Shown piece after piece: positions 32,412 through 44,304 of a stretch of 64,000 nt of DNA. The stretch spans positions 8,908,356 to 8,972,355 of the forward strand of contig OX439036.1 of NCBI GenBank assembly GCA_949317995.1. The letters are read 5' to 3'. Every line of letters begins with the position of its first letter. Within the stretch, counting starts at the first letter, position 1. Source of the stretch: Acholoe squamosa (taxonomy: Eukaryota; Annelida; Polychaeta; Phyllodocida; Polynoidae). Made by a program: the position numbers and the translations under genes. The notes under the pieces are model-generated. The model saw only the letters and a program-made list of their open reading frames with translations, had not been told where the DNA came from and ran no database searches.

Positions 32412-32742
32412 CCATAGACTCCTCTCCGGTTGCAAATCCCGGCCCTTAGCTCGTGGATTCACGCTGCCCACAGTCAGGTTCCCAGTATTTTTCCCTCTTT
32501 GTGATGTTTACTTTCCACTCATGTAGCTCAATAAATCTCAGCATTGTCTCATGTATAACTACTAAAAGTAGTCATCCTTCATCAAAATATATAAAGATAT
32601 AAACTGTGAAATGTATTGGCAATTTGTTAGAGGCCATAGAATTAAACATCACAAGGAGGAGAAAATGCATGGAACCTGACTGAGAGCTGTGTGAATCCAC
32701 GAGATAAGGCCGAGATTTGGCAACCGGTGGAAAGTCTATCCC
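32412..32742. mobile_element. Foldback element with about 75-bp inverted ends
   Basis: The left arm (CATAGACTCCTCTCCGGTTG..., AGCTCGTGGATTCACGCTG, CAGTCAGGTTCC) is matched in reverse at 32660-32742 (GGAACCTGACTGAGAGCTG, GAATCCACGAGATAAGGCC, CAACCGGTGGAAAGTCTAT) with scattered mismatches. Noncoding MITE-like element. Confidence 0.7.
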
Positions 32743-32744
32743 AT

Positions 32745-33592
32745 TGGACAATGCACTACCTTGGTGTAAGATGCACTCAGACTTCAGGCAAAGCCTGCAA
32801 GGTACTGCTATGGCCTGATTTTGAGTTTGGTCCTAGGTTGATATAAAACTATCCCCCCCTATAAGGTGCACCTTGAGTCAAGAGGTATTTTACAAGGCCA
32901 CAGTAAAAGTTAGTTTTGGGAATTAGTTATATTTTCGTCTGCATCCCTTAGCCTTGTTCAAAGTTACTTATCTAGACTTTCTACGGTTTAATTTCTATTC
33001 TGTTATCACACCATCATTTCTGGTGCTTTTAATCTGGTCGATGGTTCATATTGATTAAACCTACCATTATCAACCTCCAGATGTTTGGATCAAGGTTTGC
33101 ATTTATTGATCCAAGATCTTTATTCTGTATGACCAATATTACTTTTATGTTTGTTGTTTGTTGAACTGCTTTGGGGCTGATCTGATTTGTCTACCTGTGA
33201 CAACCGGTAGATCTTGGGTTGATCTCAGAGATATCAGATTTCGATCTGGATGGATTACCAATGTTAGTGAAGGGTATTGTGTGCTAATAACTAGAATATT
33301 GACTTCACTTACTTCTCTAGGTAGGATGAAACTTTTACATTGCATCTTTGATGAAACCACACCATGAACTGTAAAAGCCTACTTATAGAGTGGATAATTC
33401 ATTTATGTCATGGCAGATACAATCGTTACTATAGAACGGTACATGACATGATGTATTCAATGGGGGGGATGGAATACAATATGTCCGTATTCAATGGCTG
33501 ATGATCATGTGACCTGCCGCAATGAACACAGTTAAATATAGTTGGATTTCTTCATTTAAAATCTTTCAAACCTGTGTAGCCATGACATAAAT
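32745..33592. other. Degenerate MITE traces, no gene
   Basis: Traces of the TAAG.TGCACC family occur near 32755-32880 (GTGTAAGATGCACTC, CCCTATAAGGTGCACC), too decayed to bound. A CATTTATGTCATGGC motif near 33402 recurs inverted near 33580. Otherwise featureless. Confidence 0.4.
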
Positions 33593-33744
33593 GCAAATGT
33601 CAATTCCCCTGGAATATTTTTGCATCGTATTCACCTCTGTGAGGCCTGTCCGCATTCAACTCCGCCTATAAGGCATAGTTGAATACGGACAGCCTCACCT
33701 CGGTAAATACAATGCAAAAATATTCCATGGTCATTGACATTTGC
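33593..33744. mobile_element. Foldback element, about 65-bp arms
   Basis: GCAAATGTCAAT, then GGAATATTTTTGCAT and GCCTGTCCGCATTCAAC in the left arm are mirrored in the right arm (TTGAATACGGACAG, ATGCAAAAATATTCC, ATTGACATTTGC) around an 18-base loop. Small asymmetric gaps show it is not fresh. Confidence 0.75.
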
Positions 33745-33944
33745 TTATTTATCGCACATCCCAACTTTTGGAGAATCCTATAAGATGCACCTAATGTTTG
33801 ATCTTTTGGAGGTGCTATATCATATGTGAAATTGTCTACAGGCCACGGCTTATATGTGGGGTTTTACATTAAATACATAAATACTTTTATACAAAATTGT
33901 AAAAATACATATACCTACTGGTTTATTAAAGTTATAAGGACCAC

Positions 33945-34185
33945 TTATGGATTAATGCATCATGCTCATTTGTCGTCCTGATGCATGAATGCAGCCCTGG
34001 TAAGTATCTCACCAAGGCTACATACGTGCATCATGTCAAACCTAGAGGCATAATTGATATATTCCCAGAGGGCCGGTATGATTCTTCAATGAAGTGCTGG
34101 CGAGCAGTCTCACCAGCACTTCATTGGAGCATCATGACGACCGATGGGCATGATGCACTCCTGCATCAGCGGCCCTTAAAGGGTT
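33945..34185. repeat. Foldback repeat, second copy of the ATGATGCA family
   Basis: ATTAATGCATCATGCTCATT at the left and CGATGGGCATGATGCACTCC at the right are inverted; an internal palindrome is formed by CAATGAAGTGCTGGCGAGCA and its near complement. Similar to 23186-23780 but without the SINE-like insert. Confidence 0.65.
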
Positions 34186-34491
34186 GATACAAGATCTCTA
34201 CATGGAGAATGTTGCTCACTTTAAGGTTGCCAATAATTGATTGTATGCACATAACAAGATGCTTATTGAGCAATAGGATATGCAAAGTGTGTCTATATGG
34301 CTATAAAAAGCATATCAATAAACGTAGGTAGTCACATGGCACTTGTGGGTCCCTTTCCTTATTGAATACTTCTTTTTTTATAATTTCTTTCCCCAAACAA
34401 TATTGTTCCATTTCATATAATTCACATTTCTTTGGAATCGCCGGGAAGATAAAAGAGAATTGTGCAATAGAAGCACTAGAAAAAGTCAATT

Positions 34492-34494
<3 letters not shown>

Positions 34495-34552
<58 letters not shown>
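34495..34552. repeat. (CT)n microsatellite
   Basis: About 28 CT dinucleotides. Confidence 0.95.
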
Positions 34553-34554
<2 letters not shown>

Positions 34555-34769
34555 ATGTAATTTTAAAAAGGGTGACATTTTTGACACATGATAGTGGAAC
34601 AAAGAAACACAAGTAAACACTGAGAAAACATTACAGTGTGTAAGAAAAACATTGTTTTTTTTTTAATTACCAGATGTTTTCATCAAAAACGTTCCCAAAC
34701 ATTTAATAGACATATGTTTTTCCCAAGTGGAAAAGGCGCTAACTTTCTATGGGTATGCACATTCTATTA

Positions 34770-35043
34770 GTATCTCCCGCGTATAAGGCGCAGCCCGCGT
34801 ATGAGGCACACCTAGAGTTTTGGAAAATTCTCAAAAAAATGAAAAATTCATAATTTTTTTCTATTGAATGAATTTTCAGAATTCAAAAACCTATGTGTAG
34901 CTTGGGCCACCCCGGACCCTCCTGGGCCCCCTTATGTCCTAATATGACCAAGGGGGCATGTAATATATCAAAAGAAAGGTCTTGGTGTCCCCCTTGTGGA
35001 TCCAATGAGAACGAAAACCCCCGTATAAGACGCGCCTTGTATG
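34770..35043. mobile_element. TA-flanked MITE, second internal subfamily, cut by the gap
   Basis: Begins near TATCTCCCGCGTATAAGGCG and has the interior AGAGTTTTGGAAAATTCTC, CCTATGTGTAGCTTGGGCC and GAAAGGTCTTGGTGTCCC. It nearly matches 58237-58531, which is complete. The right inverted end is lost in the N gap after CCCCGTATAAGACGCG. Confidence 0.8.
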
Positions 35044-35243
35044 NNNNNNNNNNNNNNNNNNNNNNNNNNNNNNNNNNNNNNNNNNNNNNNNNNNNNNNNN
35101 NNNNNNNNNNNNNNNNNNNNNNNNNNNNNNNNNNNNNNNNNNNNNNNNNNNNNNNNNNNNNNNNNNNNNNNNNNNNNNNNNNNNNNNNNNNNNNNNNNNN
35201 NNNNNNNNNNNNNNNNNNNNNNNNNNNNNNNNNNNNNNNNNNN
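35044..35243. other. Assembly gap of 200 N
   Basis: Exactly 200 N, so probably a placeholder length. It hides the right end of the MITE and the 3' end of the minus-strand LINE, including its expected YADD/FADD box. Open frames spanning it are meaningless. Confidence 0.99.
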
Positions 35244-37500
35244 TAATGAGGTGTCAAGGTCATTTATATATATCAAAAACAATAGAGGACCTAGGATGGA
35301 ACCCTGTGGTACTCCACATATAATCTCCAATTTAGCAGAGCAGATACCATTAACCTTGGTGGTTTGAGTCCTATTAGATAGATAGGACTCGAACCAACGG
35401 AGACTGGCTTCATCAAGTCCAATCTTCTTCATTTTCTCACATAATATAGTGTGATTTATGGTATCAAAGGCCTTGGCAAAGTCTAAGTATGTAACCAAGG
35501 TAGTCGATTGATTTTCTGTTCCATTATAAATTTCGTCAGTTAAAGATTGCAGCCCAGAAATAGTAGAATGCTCAGGTCTAAAGCCATGTTGTTTTGTGTT
35601 GAGTATTTTGTTTGCATTCAAGTATTTCATTAATTGATTATGAACAATTTTTTCACATAATTTCGAGATAAAAGGGAGCATTGATATTGGTCTTAAGTTG
35701 GAAACTAGGGAGGGGTCTCCACCTTTGGGGATAGGGGTGACTATTGATTCTTTCCAAGTACGAGGAAATTTGCAAGTAGTGATTGACAGGTTTAAAACAT
35801 ATTGTAGGTGTGTAGGTAGCACTGTTAGGGCATCTTTTAATACTTGGGTGGATATGTTCTTTATATTTGATGATTTGGATAACTTTATTGCTGCAATGAT
35901 TTTCTTAATGTCTCCAAGTTCGGCTGGTCTCAGGGAAAATCGATTGTGTGCTGTATAGCCATCGTAAGACCAGGGCTGATTCATATTTTGTGATAAATTC
36001 GGGCCAATATTTCTAAAGTAATTATTAATAAAATCAGCAGTGTCCTTGTGGGGTACAGGTTCCTTAGTATCTTGGTCTATAAGGTTAATGCTATTATCTG
36101 ATGATTTAGGTTTGACAATGAGTGAGATTTCTCTCCAGTAGGCCTTAGGGTTGTTTTTATAATCATCCAATTTCTCCTTATGATAATTTATCTTAGCATC
36201 CCTTATTGTATACTTGGTGGTATTACTAAGGTAGTTTGCAATATTTATATCATCAACATTTTTTGTACGTTTAGCTTTTTTAAGTGCTACGTTTTTGTCT
36301 TGAATAAGTTGTAGAATATTATTGGTTATCCAAGGTTTTTTCTTTCTGCCAAAGTTGAATTTTTTGACAGGACATGTTATAGATAGGATAGTGTCAATCT
36401 GGTGTATCAGTTCATCCCAAGCTTCACATGCCTCTTTCGAGTTCCAGAATGTATTCCAGTTAGAATTTAATAATCCTAGGGTGAAGGCGTCTTTATTATA
36501 ATTTTTGTATGATCTCCCTGTAAATGAAATAGATTCTTTGACATTGGTCCTAGCGGTTCTGATAAGATAGATACATAGATGGTCAGCTATGTGAATATCT
36601 AGTGTACCACTGCCCACTATGTTATTTGAGCTAGAACAGGCTAGGTCTAGGAGGGATGTATGTCCATTGGGTTCAAAGTGAGTAAATTCATTAATATATT
36701 GTTTACAGCCAAGTTGCAGGATAGTGTTCTTTATCATACGTGCCTCGTCTTTTTTCTTATTTGTTAAATTGGTACCTATCAGGTCAACATTAAAATCTCC
36801 TAATAAGAAAAATTCCGTACCTTGGATATCTAGGAAGTTCGCCATTGTCAATAGGGTCTCACAAAAGATTGCAACATCTCCACTAGGTGGTCTATAGATA
36901 TTGAACAGAGTTCATTTTTTTAAGTATGATTTATGGAATGTTACACATTGTAATTCTATATCTTTATTACTTTGGTTTAGATGTTGTAGTTCTGTGGTGG
37001 AGAAGGTAAACTCCTTTTTTAGATACACAGCAAGTCCACCCCCAGTTTGGATTGCACCTTTTTCGTTTAGTGTTTTCCTATCCCATCTCATTAGGTTGTA
37101 GCCTGCTAGGTCTATTTGGTCTGAGGATACTTTTTCATGCAACCATGTTTCAGAGAAGGAGAGGCAGTCTATGTCGCTATTGTCAAATTCAGGTTGGAGC
37201 TTAATGTAGTTACTTTGAAGGCTCCTCACATTCATATGTGCAATTGAGATCCCCCTGGTATTGGCGAAGAAATGTGATTCATCATCCCCATGTCCCTTGT
37301 CGATTTTAAGAAAAGTCCATGCCAAATGTCACTAAATTTGTATTTTCCTCTGCCCTTGTCACTAAGCTCCATGTCACATGTTGATTTTAAGAAAAGTCCA
37401 TGTCCCCTGTCACTATCTTTTTTTTCCCATGTCCTTGTCCCTAGAAGCCCCATGTCCTTTGTCGATATTAAGAAAAGGCCATGTCATACTGTCGATTTTA
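35244..37500 (-). mobile_element. LINE (Jockey/CR1-type), minus strand, 3' end missing
   Basis: On the minus strand an endonuclease segment at 37325-36912 (HMNVRSLQ, FSETWLHE, GGGLAVYLKKE) is followed by a long open frame at 36851-35244. That frame begins in the endonuclease (FFLLGDFNVDL) and runs into reverse transcriptase (PISMLPFISKLCEKIVHNQL, YLDFAKAFDTINH, GVPQGSILGPLLFLIYINDL), stopping at the N gap. The two open frames are separated by a short break around 36852-36911, so as assembled it is not intact. The motif set fits non-LTR retrotransposons of the CR1/Jockey group; exact clade not resolved. Three roughly 80-bp direct repeats (37285-37500) lie just upstream of the first frame, like 5' UTR monomers. 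Confidence 0.88.
37285..37500 (-). repeat. Tandem about 80-bp repeats at the LINE 5' side
   Basis: TTGTCGATTTTAAGAAAAGTCC-like segments recur at about 37297, 37379 and 37459, each flanked by CATGTCC and TGTCACTA motifs. Position upstream of the endonuclease frame suggests promoter-type monomers. Confidence 0.65.
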
Positions 37501-37797
37501 GGGGTGTAGACCCATTGACCTAGGCCTGGTCACCAAACTCTGCCTTTGAATGTGGTCAATCATTTAATACACAGAAATCATACTGATATACTTTGTGTTA
37601 TCTCTGAACATACTGTTTTGATAGATACTTCATATCATATTTTCTAAAAGTTGTTGAAGTGGCCTATCAAATACAAATCTAAATTCTAAATTTGGTTACC
37701 ATGGCAACCTGAAACACTCAATTTGGTATCTTAGTCAATGGCCCCATTTATATCAGTATGCTTTTAATGTTCAGTAGGCTATGAAAGAATAGCACCC

Positions 37798-38925
37798 TCA
37801 CTTTTTTATAGTGTCAGCTTTGTGACAGCAACAACAGAGGGCTCTCATCCGGGCTTCCCTAAAGCTGCTTTGTAAAACATAGTAAATTACAAAGTTTGTT
37901 GATGAGTTAAGTGTAAGAAGTATATCCAACACACACTTGATACCATACCAAACGTCCTGTCCAGAGTACCAGGCCAATAGCTGTATCTCGAATGGTATAT
38001 TACAAAGTATAAACATAATGACAATGGCAACCATCACCAGTGTTATATTATTGTCTGAATTACTGCTATTCTGGCCATGGGCATCCTTCCACTTTTCGAG
38101 CTTCCTCAGCTCCCAGATAATCCTGGTGTTGAAAATTATGAGGAGCAATAGAGGAAGGACTGCAACAGCAATTGAATCAAACACAATGCTTTAAACAATA
38201 TTAAAGAGAGTTGTTGGTCCAATGCTTGTTTCATTTAGAAATGGCATGTTTAAGACATCAGTGTCGTCAGGATATACGATTGTGTATTCGAAAAATTCTG
38301 GCAAACAAATGGTTATAGCTAAGGTGACCACCACCACTACTTGTATCTTGGTCTTTGTGATGTTATTAAGTCTGTTTGCATCAAGAGGCCAGCAGACTGC
38401 TATATAACGGTTAACCGCTATTAGCACTGTTATCCACACTGAGCTATTCCAAGCCATGCTGATAAATGGGTCCAAGTACTTAACTGTGTAGACATCTATA
38501 ATTCTAGCAATAAATGTGGATCAACACGGTAAAAGGTACGCCCACGCACCTCCTCGCGGGCGTACCTTTTACCGTGTTGATCCACATTTATTGCTAGAAT
38601 TATAGATGTCTACACAGCTTCACCCAACATTAAAGCTAGACCCAAAATCATGCCACTAAAGAAGGATAATGCAAGGACCACAGTGTCAGAGACAGTCAAT
38701 TCCTGCAGTAGGAAGGCTGCCACAGGGTGCCTCTTTCTGCTCTCAGTATTGAGGATGTTAAACCAAACAATGTTAGCAATGAATCCTAGGACACATATCT
38801 GTCCCTGTACAACTGTGTATACAATGAAGTGGAAAAAAAGAGTCATCTAATGAGAAGACCCTGGATGTACTGGAATCTATTGATCTATTCTCTGAATGAC
38901 TATATTCCAATGTGGTTATGTTTGT
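37798..38925 (-). pseudogene. Class A GPCR pseudogene A
   Basis: Minus-strand copy of the receptor at 55379-56395. Its pieces cover the N-terminus (HSENRSIDSS), TM1-TM2 (CVLGFIANIVWFNIL, LTVSDTVVLALSFF), TM3-TM5 (FISMAWNSSVWITVLIAVNR, ANRLNNITKTKIQ) and TM5-TM7 (FILCNIPFEIQLLAWYSGQD, SSTNFVIYYVLQSSFREAR). Damage visible: the ATG of the conserved MGN start is lost; a frameshift follows SLDDS; the TM2-TM3 loop is interrupted by a 134-bp hairpin (38484-38617) that brings a stop; and an in-frame TAA follows LFNIV near 38186. The rest is well kept, so inactivation looks recent. Lies between the LINE at 35.2-37.5 kb and the retroelement fossil at 39.6 kb. Confidence 0.88.
38484..38617. repeat. Perfect 60-bp-arm palindrome inside pseudogene A
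   Basis: 38484-38543 and 38558-38617 are exact reverse complements, separated by a 14-base loop (ACGCACCTCCTCGC). In gene orientation the downstream arm still codes STFIARIIDVYTV, the normal pre-TM3 segment, so the arm nearer TM2 is the inverted duplicate. Outer 39 bases look gene-derived; the inner about 21 (GGGCGTACCTTTTACCGTGT) do not. Confidence 0.95.
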
Positions 38926-39578
38926 GGTGGGTATCAAGATAGAAAGGACTCCTTTGGAAAATGGATGCTTTTATACTACAACAATAGTTCAAAATGTCTA
39001 CAATTCATCTCCATCATTTAGGATCACTGCATACAGATAGTCATGCAAAATCAATAATTAATAAAGATAGTATTGGACATCTTCCTCCTCCCCACTTTTG
39101 CTATGGATAACAGAAAATTCTGAAATTAATTTTTCTTTTTTGACATCACCGATCAACGTTTTCTCAACTGAGCACAACTTGACTTATTGCCACTCTGGCC
39201 GGAGTAGACTATGTCTAGTGAGAAGCCCCAGACACTCATGTCACTTACAAGGAATTATCATTATTTATCAGCAAGGGGAGGGCGAGATTTTATGAAAGTT
39301 CTAGGGAATTTTCTACACCCCTCCCCCTAAAGAGCTGTCACTCCCCTCAACTGGTGTGGGGGGCAGGAAATTTTAAAACTCCTCTTTGAACTATATATAT
39401 ATATAATGGTTTGACATTTTTCGGGTTTTCTTTGCTTAAAAGGAGAAAATATTTTTACATTTTACCTCAAGATATTTTGAAAATGAAAAAGGATTACCAC
39501 CATTCCACATAATGAGCACGGTCTGCCTGCCATAACCCTTGGCGCCAAACTCGCCCCATCACCCCCTATTTTACCCTA
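38926..39578. other. No gene seen
   Basis: AT-rich spacer with a C/G-run tract at about 39300-39380 resembling the dispersed repeat at 10.2 and 61 kb. No supported coding feature. Confidence 0.45.
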
Positions 39579-39579
39579 G

Positions 39580-42500
39580 TGGTAGGTTCTGTATATACTA
39601 AGACTCCACAGAAGTCTACACGCCGTAGGACTCACCAACTTGTCCCGGCGACTCCATGTGATCTCAGCCCTGACCTGGCAGCTCTTCAGTCGGCCGCCCT
39701 GGCTGGCCAGCAGCCTGCACCAGTTCCTACCAACCGTGACGTGGCCCATGTTGATGGCCAAGCCATGGCTGTCAGACCTAAGGCTAAAACTGTCAAAGAA
39801 CTTGCTGTACAGGTAGACCACCACGCTGCCACTCTGGCCCGTAATTCTGACACCCTTGCATCAATTTTAGAAATTGTCAGTAACCTTGGTGTTCAACAAA
39901 ATTCTCAGAATATCCTCTCTACCTCCACAGATCCAACATGGCCCCGCTGCCCCGCCATCGGTACAGGCCATGGACCATCACGCCGCCATGACACCTTCAG
40001 CCCTGGACCAGCAGCTCCTATTGCCGCCTCCGTCCTGGAATGTTGTTCCGAGGGATTCTCCACCTACACAACACTACCTCCATGCTCAGCAGGCACCTCT
40101 TCCACCACAGCCTACACACTACCCAGCCTACCAACAACAAGTTCCGCTGCCAGCCCAACTTATGGCAGCCCCACAGGTCCTTCAGGCTGTCAATAACACC
40201 ATGGCTGCGGCAGCTCCACCTCCCCCACAGCCTGACCAAGGTAAGCCCCAGACTGTTTTGAAGCCATGTATGTTTATACAGTGTGAGTGCCTGGTCCATG
40301 ATAGAAATAAGCTAGAGGCACAATCTACCCTGACTTTTGCTGAATTTGCTTTCTTAAACATGTTGGATTGTGGTAATGTCCCTGCCAGTGATAGGCCTTT
40401 CCTTGAATCCCATCTGAGAGAGGTTGTAGCTGACAATATAGACAGGGACTGGTCCCATGTACGGCGATTGTCAAATACCGTGTTTAACAAGGTGGAGGCC
40501 AGGTTTCATCCATGGCCTGAACAGGCCTCCATATAATGTGACCACTATAAGTTGTCCTTCTCCAACGCTACCCCAGCCGGCCACACAAAGAGTTGCATAC
40601 TGAGGGCAGTGTCAGCCTGGCCCAGATACTGCCATGCAGACATCGACCAGGCCTTTCCCCACCCATTCACAACGTGTTTCTGCCACCAAAAGACTCTTCA
40701 GAACTCTCAACAGACAAGGACGTTCAAAAGGGCTATATGGTAGGCCCCCTTGATGCTTCCCCCTTTGACACTTGGAACCATATCTCACCCATTATGACGA
40801 CAGACAAGACAGACCCTAGTGACCACCGTATCATCACAGACTTGTCATATGGTAACTCAATTAATGCGGGAATTATAAAGGGCTGTGTGTTGGGTAGAGT
40901 TAGGCCTCACTTCCTCCCTACCACCGATGACGTCATTGATTTGATCCTGGATGCCACAGGCCCTACCTTCATGGCAGCCTATAAAACCTCCCTTGCGACC
41001 CCCTAGACTATCCCTTGAATGTTGTTAAATGGAGAGATAAGTTTTATGTTGAGACCCGCATGCCCTTTGTATATGCAAAGGGTGGCTAACATCATCCTAG
41101 CCATACTTACAGAAGAAAAGGACACTAGACGGTGGCATATCTTGATGACATCCTCCTTCTGGGCTGGTCAATGGCTGCTGCTGAGGCTGCCTTTGTGGCC
41201 ACAACATACCTCCTACAAGAGCTTGGCCTACCAGTGGCCTGGGAAAAATTACAACCGCCGGCCCCCCGTCTTACTTGGCTTGGTATTGTCATCGACACTG
41301 GCACAAAACAAATATCTATCCCAGCTACTAAGATCAGCGACACTCTTAGCAAGATAGACAAGATTATGACACAACGAGCTATAACTCGCAGGCAGCTCCC
41401 TTCGGTCCTGGGCAGCCTTCATCATCTCTCTGAGGTGGTCCGCCCAGCCTATCTTCTTGTATCTCGCCTCCTAGAGGGACTAAGGATGATGGGCAGTACT
41501 AGAGATGTCACCATCATCAGTCAGGGCATGAGGCTGGACTTCAGAAATGGTTTCAGAAATTTCTGAGACAGTATAACAGCAGATTCATGATGATAAAACC
41601 CTCTCAGTCTGACCTCAAGGTGGATGCATGTGAGCGCGGCATTGGGGGATTGAGTGACACGGAGTTGTATGCCTCACTTGTTCCCTCCGAGTTCATCAAC
41701 AACCCTATATGTGATATAGAAGCATTCAATGCAGCCCTAGCAGTTAAAACTCTCATAAATCTCTCACATGCTGGCAAGATCGTTCTCCGAAAATCAGACA
41801 ACACGGCCACTGTGGCAGTTCTCCAGTCAGGGAGGGGGCGGAACCAGGTGTTGCAAGCTGCCCGGGATATTTGGTGGCATGAAGCCCTCTGCCAAGTTAA
41901 CATTGTTCCTGTTCATGCCCTGGGCACTTCCCTGGTCTTAGCCGATGCCCTCTCCCGCCATCTCATCAGTACTTCCCACCGCTCAGATCAGATGGTTCAA
42001 GAAAAGGGCCTGTCTAGGGTTTATGTGGTCCGTATAAGATGTTAGACTATTACCACATCTGATTTTATTATCCAGGTCCCCTCTTTGCCCAGATGTGCCA
42101 CCGGGCTCAGGCCAGACTGTCAACACTCAACAGTAAATCAGAGGCGAATTACACCAGAGCGGTGAGGCTATTCCTATCATTCATGTTCAGCTCCTCCATT
42201 GACATTAACTTCACACTGTACAGGCCCTTGTGGCATATTTGGAGTATTTGGACATGTGTTACACCCCAGCCACAGTGCCTATTTACCTGTCTCACGCCAA
42301 GGCGTTCTTACTATCCAATAATGGATCCTTCCTTGCCTTCTTACATCGCGATGTTAAAAGGGTTCTTAGGTCTGTAGCCAACAAAAAATCTTATGAAACT
42401 AGGGCAACGGAGCCCCGAACTATGAAACAGTTTAATAGTGTCTTAGCTGCCATCCCTGTTTCACAGAATAACACCATATACAAGTTTGCATTTTGTATCA

Positions 42501-42985
42501 TGCTGGTCTGCGCATGGAGACCATCGAACATTGCCCCACCATCACTAGGTGGCTTTGACATCTTCCGCCACCTGACACGCAAAGACTTTTATATTAGGGA
42601 TGGATGCCTATGCATCACCCTGAAATGGGCCAAAAACATGCAGTAAGCCTCAGACAAGAGGGACATCGTCATTCACCCTCTACCATCTAGCCCACTTTGC
42701 GTGGTGAAATTATATTGTGATATGCTCAACCTATATGGGCCAGCCCTTATTGATGTTCCCAGGTTCTTATTTTCTGGTTTGCTCTCCCCACTTGTCATCC
42801 ATATGGACCAATGCTGTGGTGACCGCTGGGGTTCCAGCAGCCCACCACATACTCCAATGCATCAGGAAAACTGCAGCCACATTAGCTGCACACCTTGGTG
42901 CCACAGAGAGAAATTATGGACCTTGGACTCTGGAACTCTCCAGCTTATCAGAGATATGTGCACACCAATACCTCTTTAGACTTGC
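39580..42985 (+). mobile_element. Tyrosine-recombinase retrotransposon fossil (DIRS/Ngaro-like)
   Basis: Parts in order on the plus strand: a Pro/Gln/Ala-rich gag-like region about 39.6-40.5 kb; reverse transcriptase about 40.65-41.5 kb of the DIRS type (SPIMTTDKTDPSDHRIITDL, YLDDILLLGWS, LTWLGIVIDT); RNase H about 41.6-42.0 kb (DACERGIGG, DIEAFNAALAV, ALGTSLVLADALSRH); then a tyrosine recombinase/integrase-like domain about 42.1-42.98 kb (YTRAVRLFLSF, CAWRPSNIAP, HHILQCIRKTAATLAAHLGA). The RT-RH-YR order without an obvious methyltransferase favours Ngaro over DIRS. Split direct repeats at the ends could not be found by eye, so the borders are approximate. Broken, at least five breaks; an old copy. 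Confidence 0.8.
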
Positions 42986-44035
42986 AATTGTTTTATTAAT
43001 TCACATCAAATGTCTTGTATGTACAATTCTCCATTAATTCAATTGTCTCATGTATAAACAATTTTACTACCTCAAAAATTTTACAGGTTAATTTAATAAA
43101 GGTAAAATTGTTATATCCAAACCACCTTCCTTCTTCTCCTTAGGCGGGGCTGGCATTAGTAGCGACATATGATTTTATGACAAACATGTGTGTCATAACT
43201 TATTACATCCAGCGATTAACCCATCATCTAACGAATTCACTGTAGTCCATCTTTCTAGATCAAGACTTACTTTGATATACAATTATAATTTACAGTGGTA
43301 AGACTAACAAACCAAAGTATAACATGTGGAAAAGAGCACTATAACTACTTATAACATGGTTATTGAGTTTATGCACTGATTTGAGTGCTGAAAGTAGATA
43401 AAACGAGTTCCCATATATCGGGATAAAGAACCCAAAAATTGACAGTGGACTGGACATACCTTGACAACTAGTTGACACCAAGGTAAATCCTCCATTTTTG
43501 AAGCTTATGTACCAAATCTGATGATATGCTTTGGACATAACATCCTTGAAACCTTATTCTACCTCCCTGTCGACTAGATTCCTTGATATTATGGCTGTAT
43601 TTAATATAAAAAAATAGGAAACTTTCAAAGCACGCGACTGGCCGTGCGTCTTCGCCATTCTGTCAACAGTACCTGTGGCACCACCTGGTGTGTACTGATT
43701 GAACTAAGCGTCTGCTCTGATTTGTTACACGGTACCAGATCTTTCATCATATTCTGGCCATTTTGCGCAATTATAGTGTTCAAATCATGTATTGGAGTTT
43801 GGTAATATCTAATAGAATATATTTTAATTGTTTTAATAAGTTGAGAAGGCTACACATGCTGTATAACATGTGTAAATAGAGTGTATTTCTCAGTGGTCCG
43901 CTCGGGAGGGACATCAACATGAAACCAAGATGGCGGAGGGCCGTCTCATCTGCTCTTAGCAGAAAACAATGGATTCTATCAGTTTTAAAGGTAAATACTT
44001 AGAATTAATGGTGGAAACCATGTTATAAATGCAAT

Positions 44036-44150
44036 GTGTAATGAATAGGTGTGAACTCATGCCTTTCAGGGGCTTTATATAGGCACTCCGCTTCGCGCCG
44101 TGCCTATGTCATCCCCTGAAAGGCATGAGTTCAAGTCTATTCATTATATA
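44036..44150. mobile_element. Foldback element, about 45-bp arms
   Basis: AATGAATAGGTGTGAACTCA, TGCCTTTCAGGGG at the left pairs with CCCCTGAAAGGCATGAGTTC and TATTCATT at the right. The loop side has AGGCAC...GTGCCT around CGCTTCGCGCCG. Confidence 0.75.
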
Positions 44151-44304
44151 TTACATCCCTATGCTATGTATGGCAATTATTTTATTCTGTATCAACTGTA
44201 GCAATCCATGGCTTGGCATCAAACACTAAGGCTGCTTCTATAAGGAGTACCACAGTTACATCCTCACATATTTATAAGTCATGCATGCCTTATACCCATG
44301 GTAT

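Noticed and set aside
34883-36851. Open frames running through the N gap
   Set aside because: The 200 N are translated as unknown residues; the sequence on the two sides is a MITE and a LINE, not one protein.
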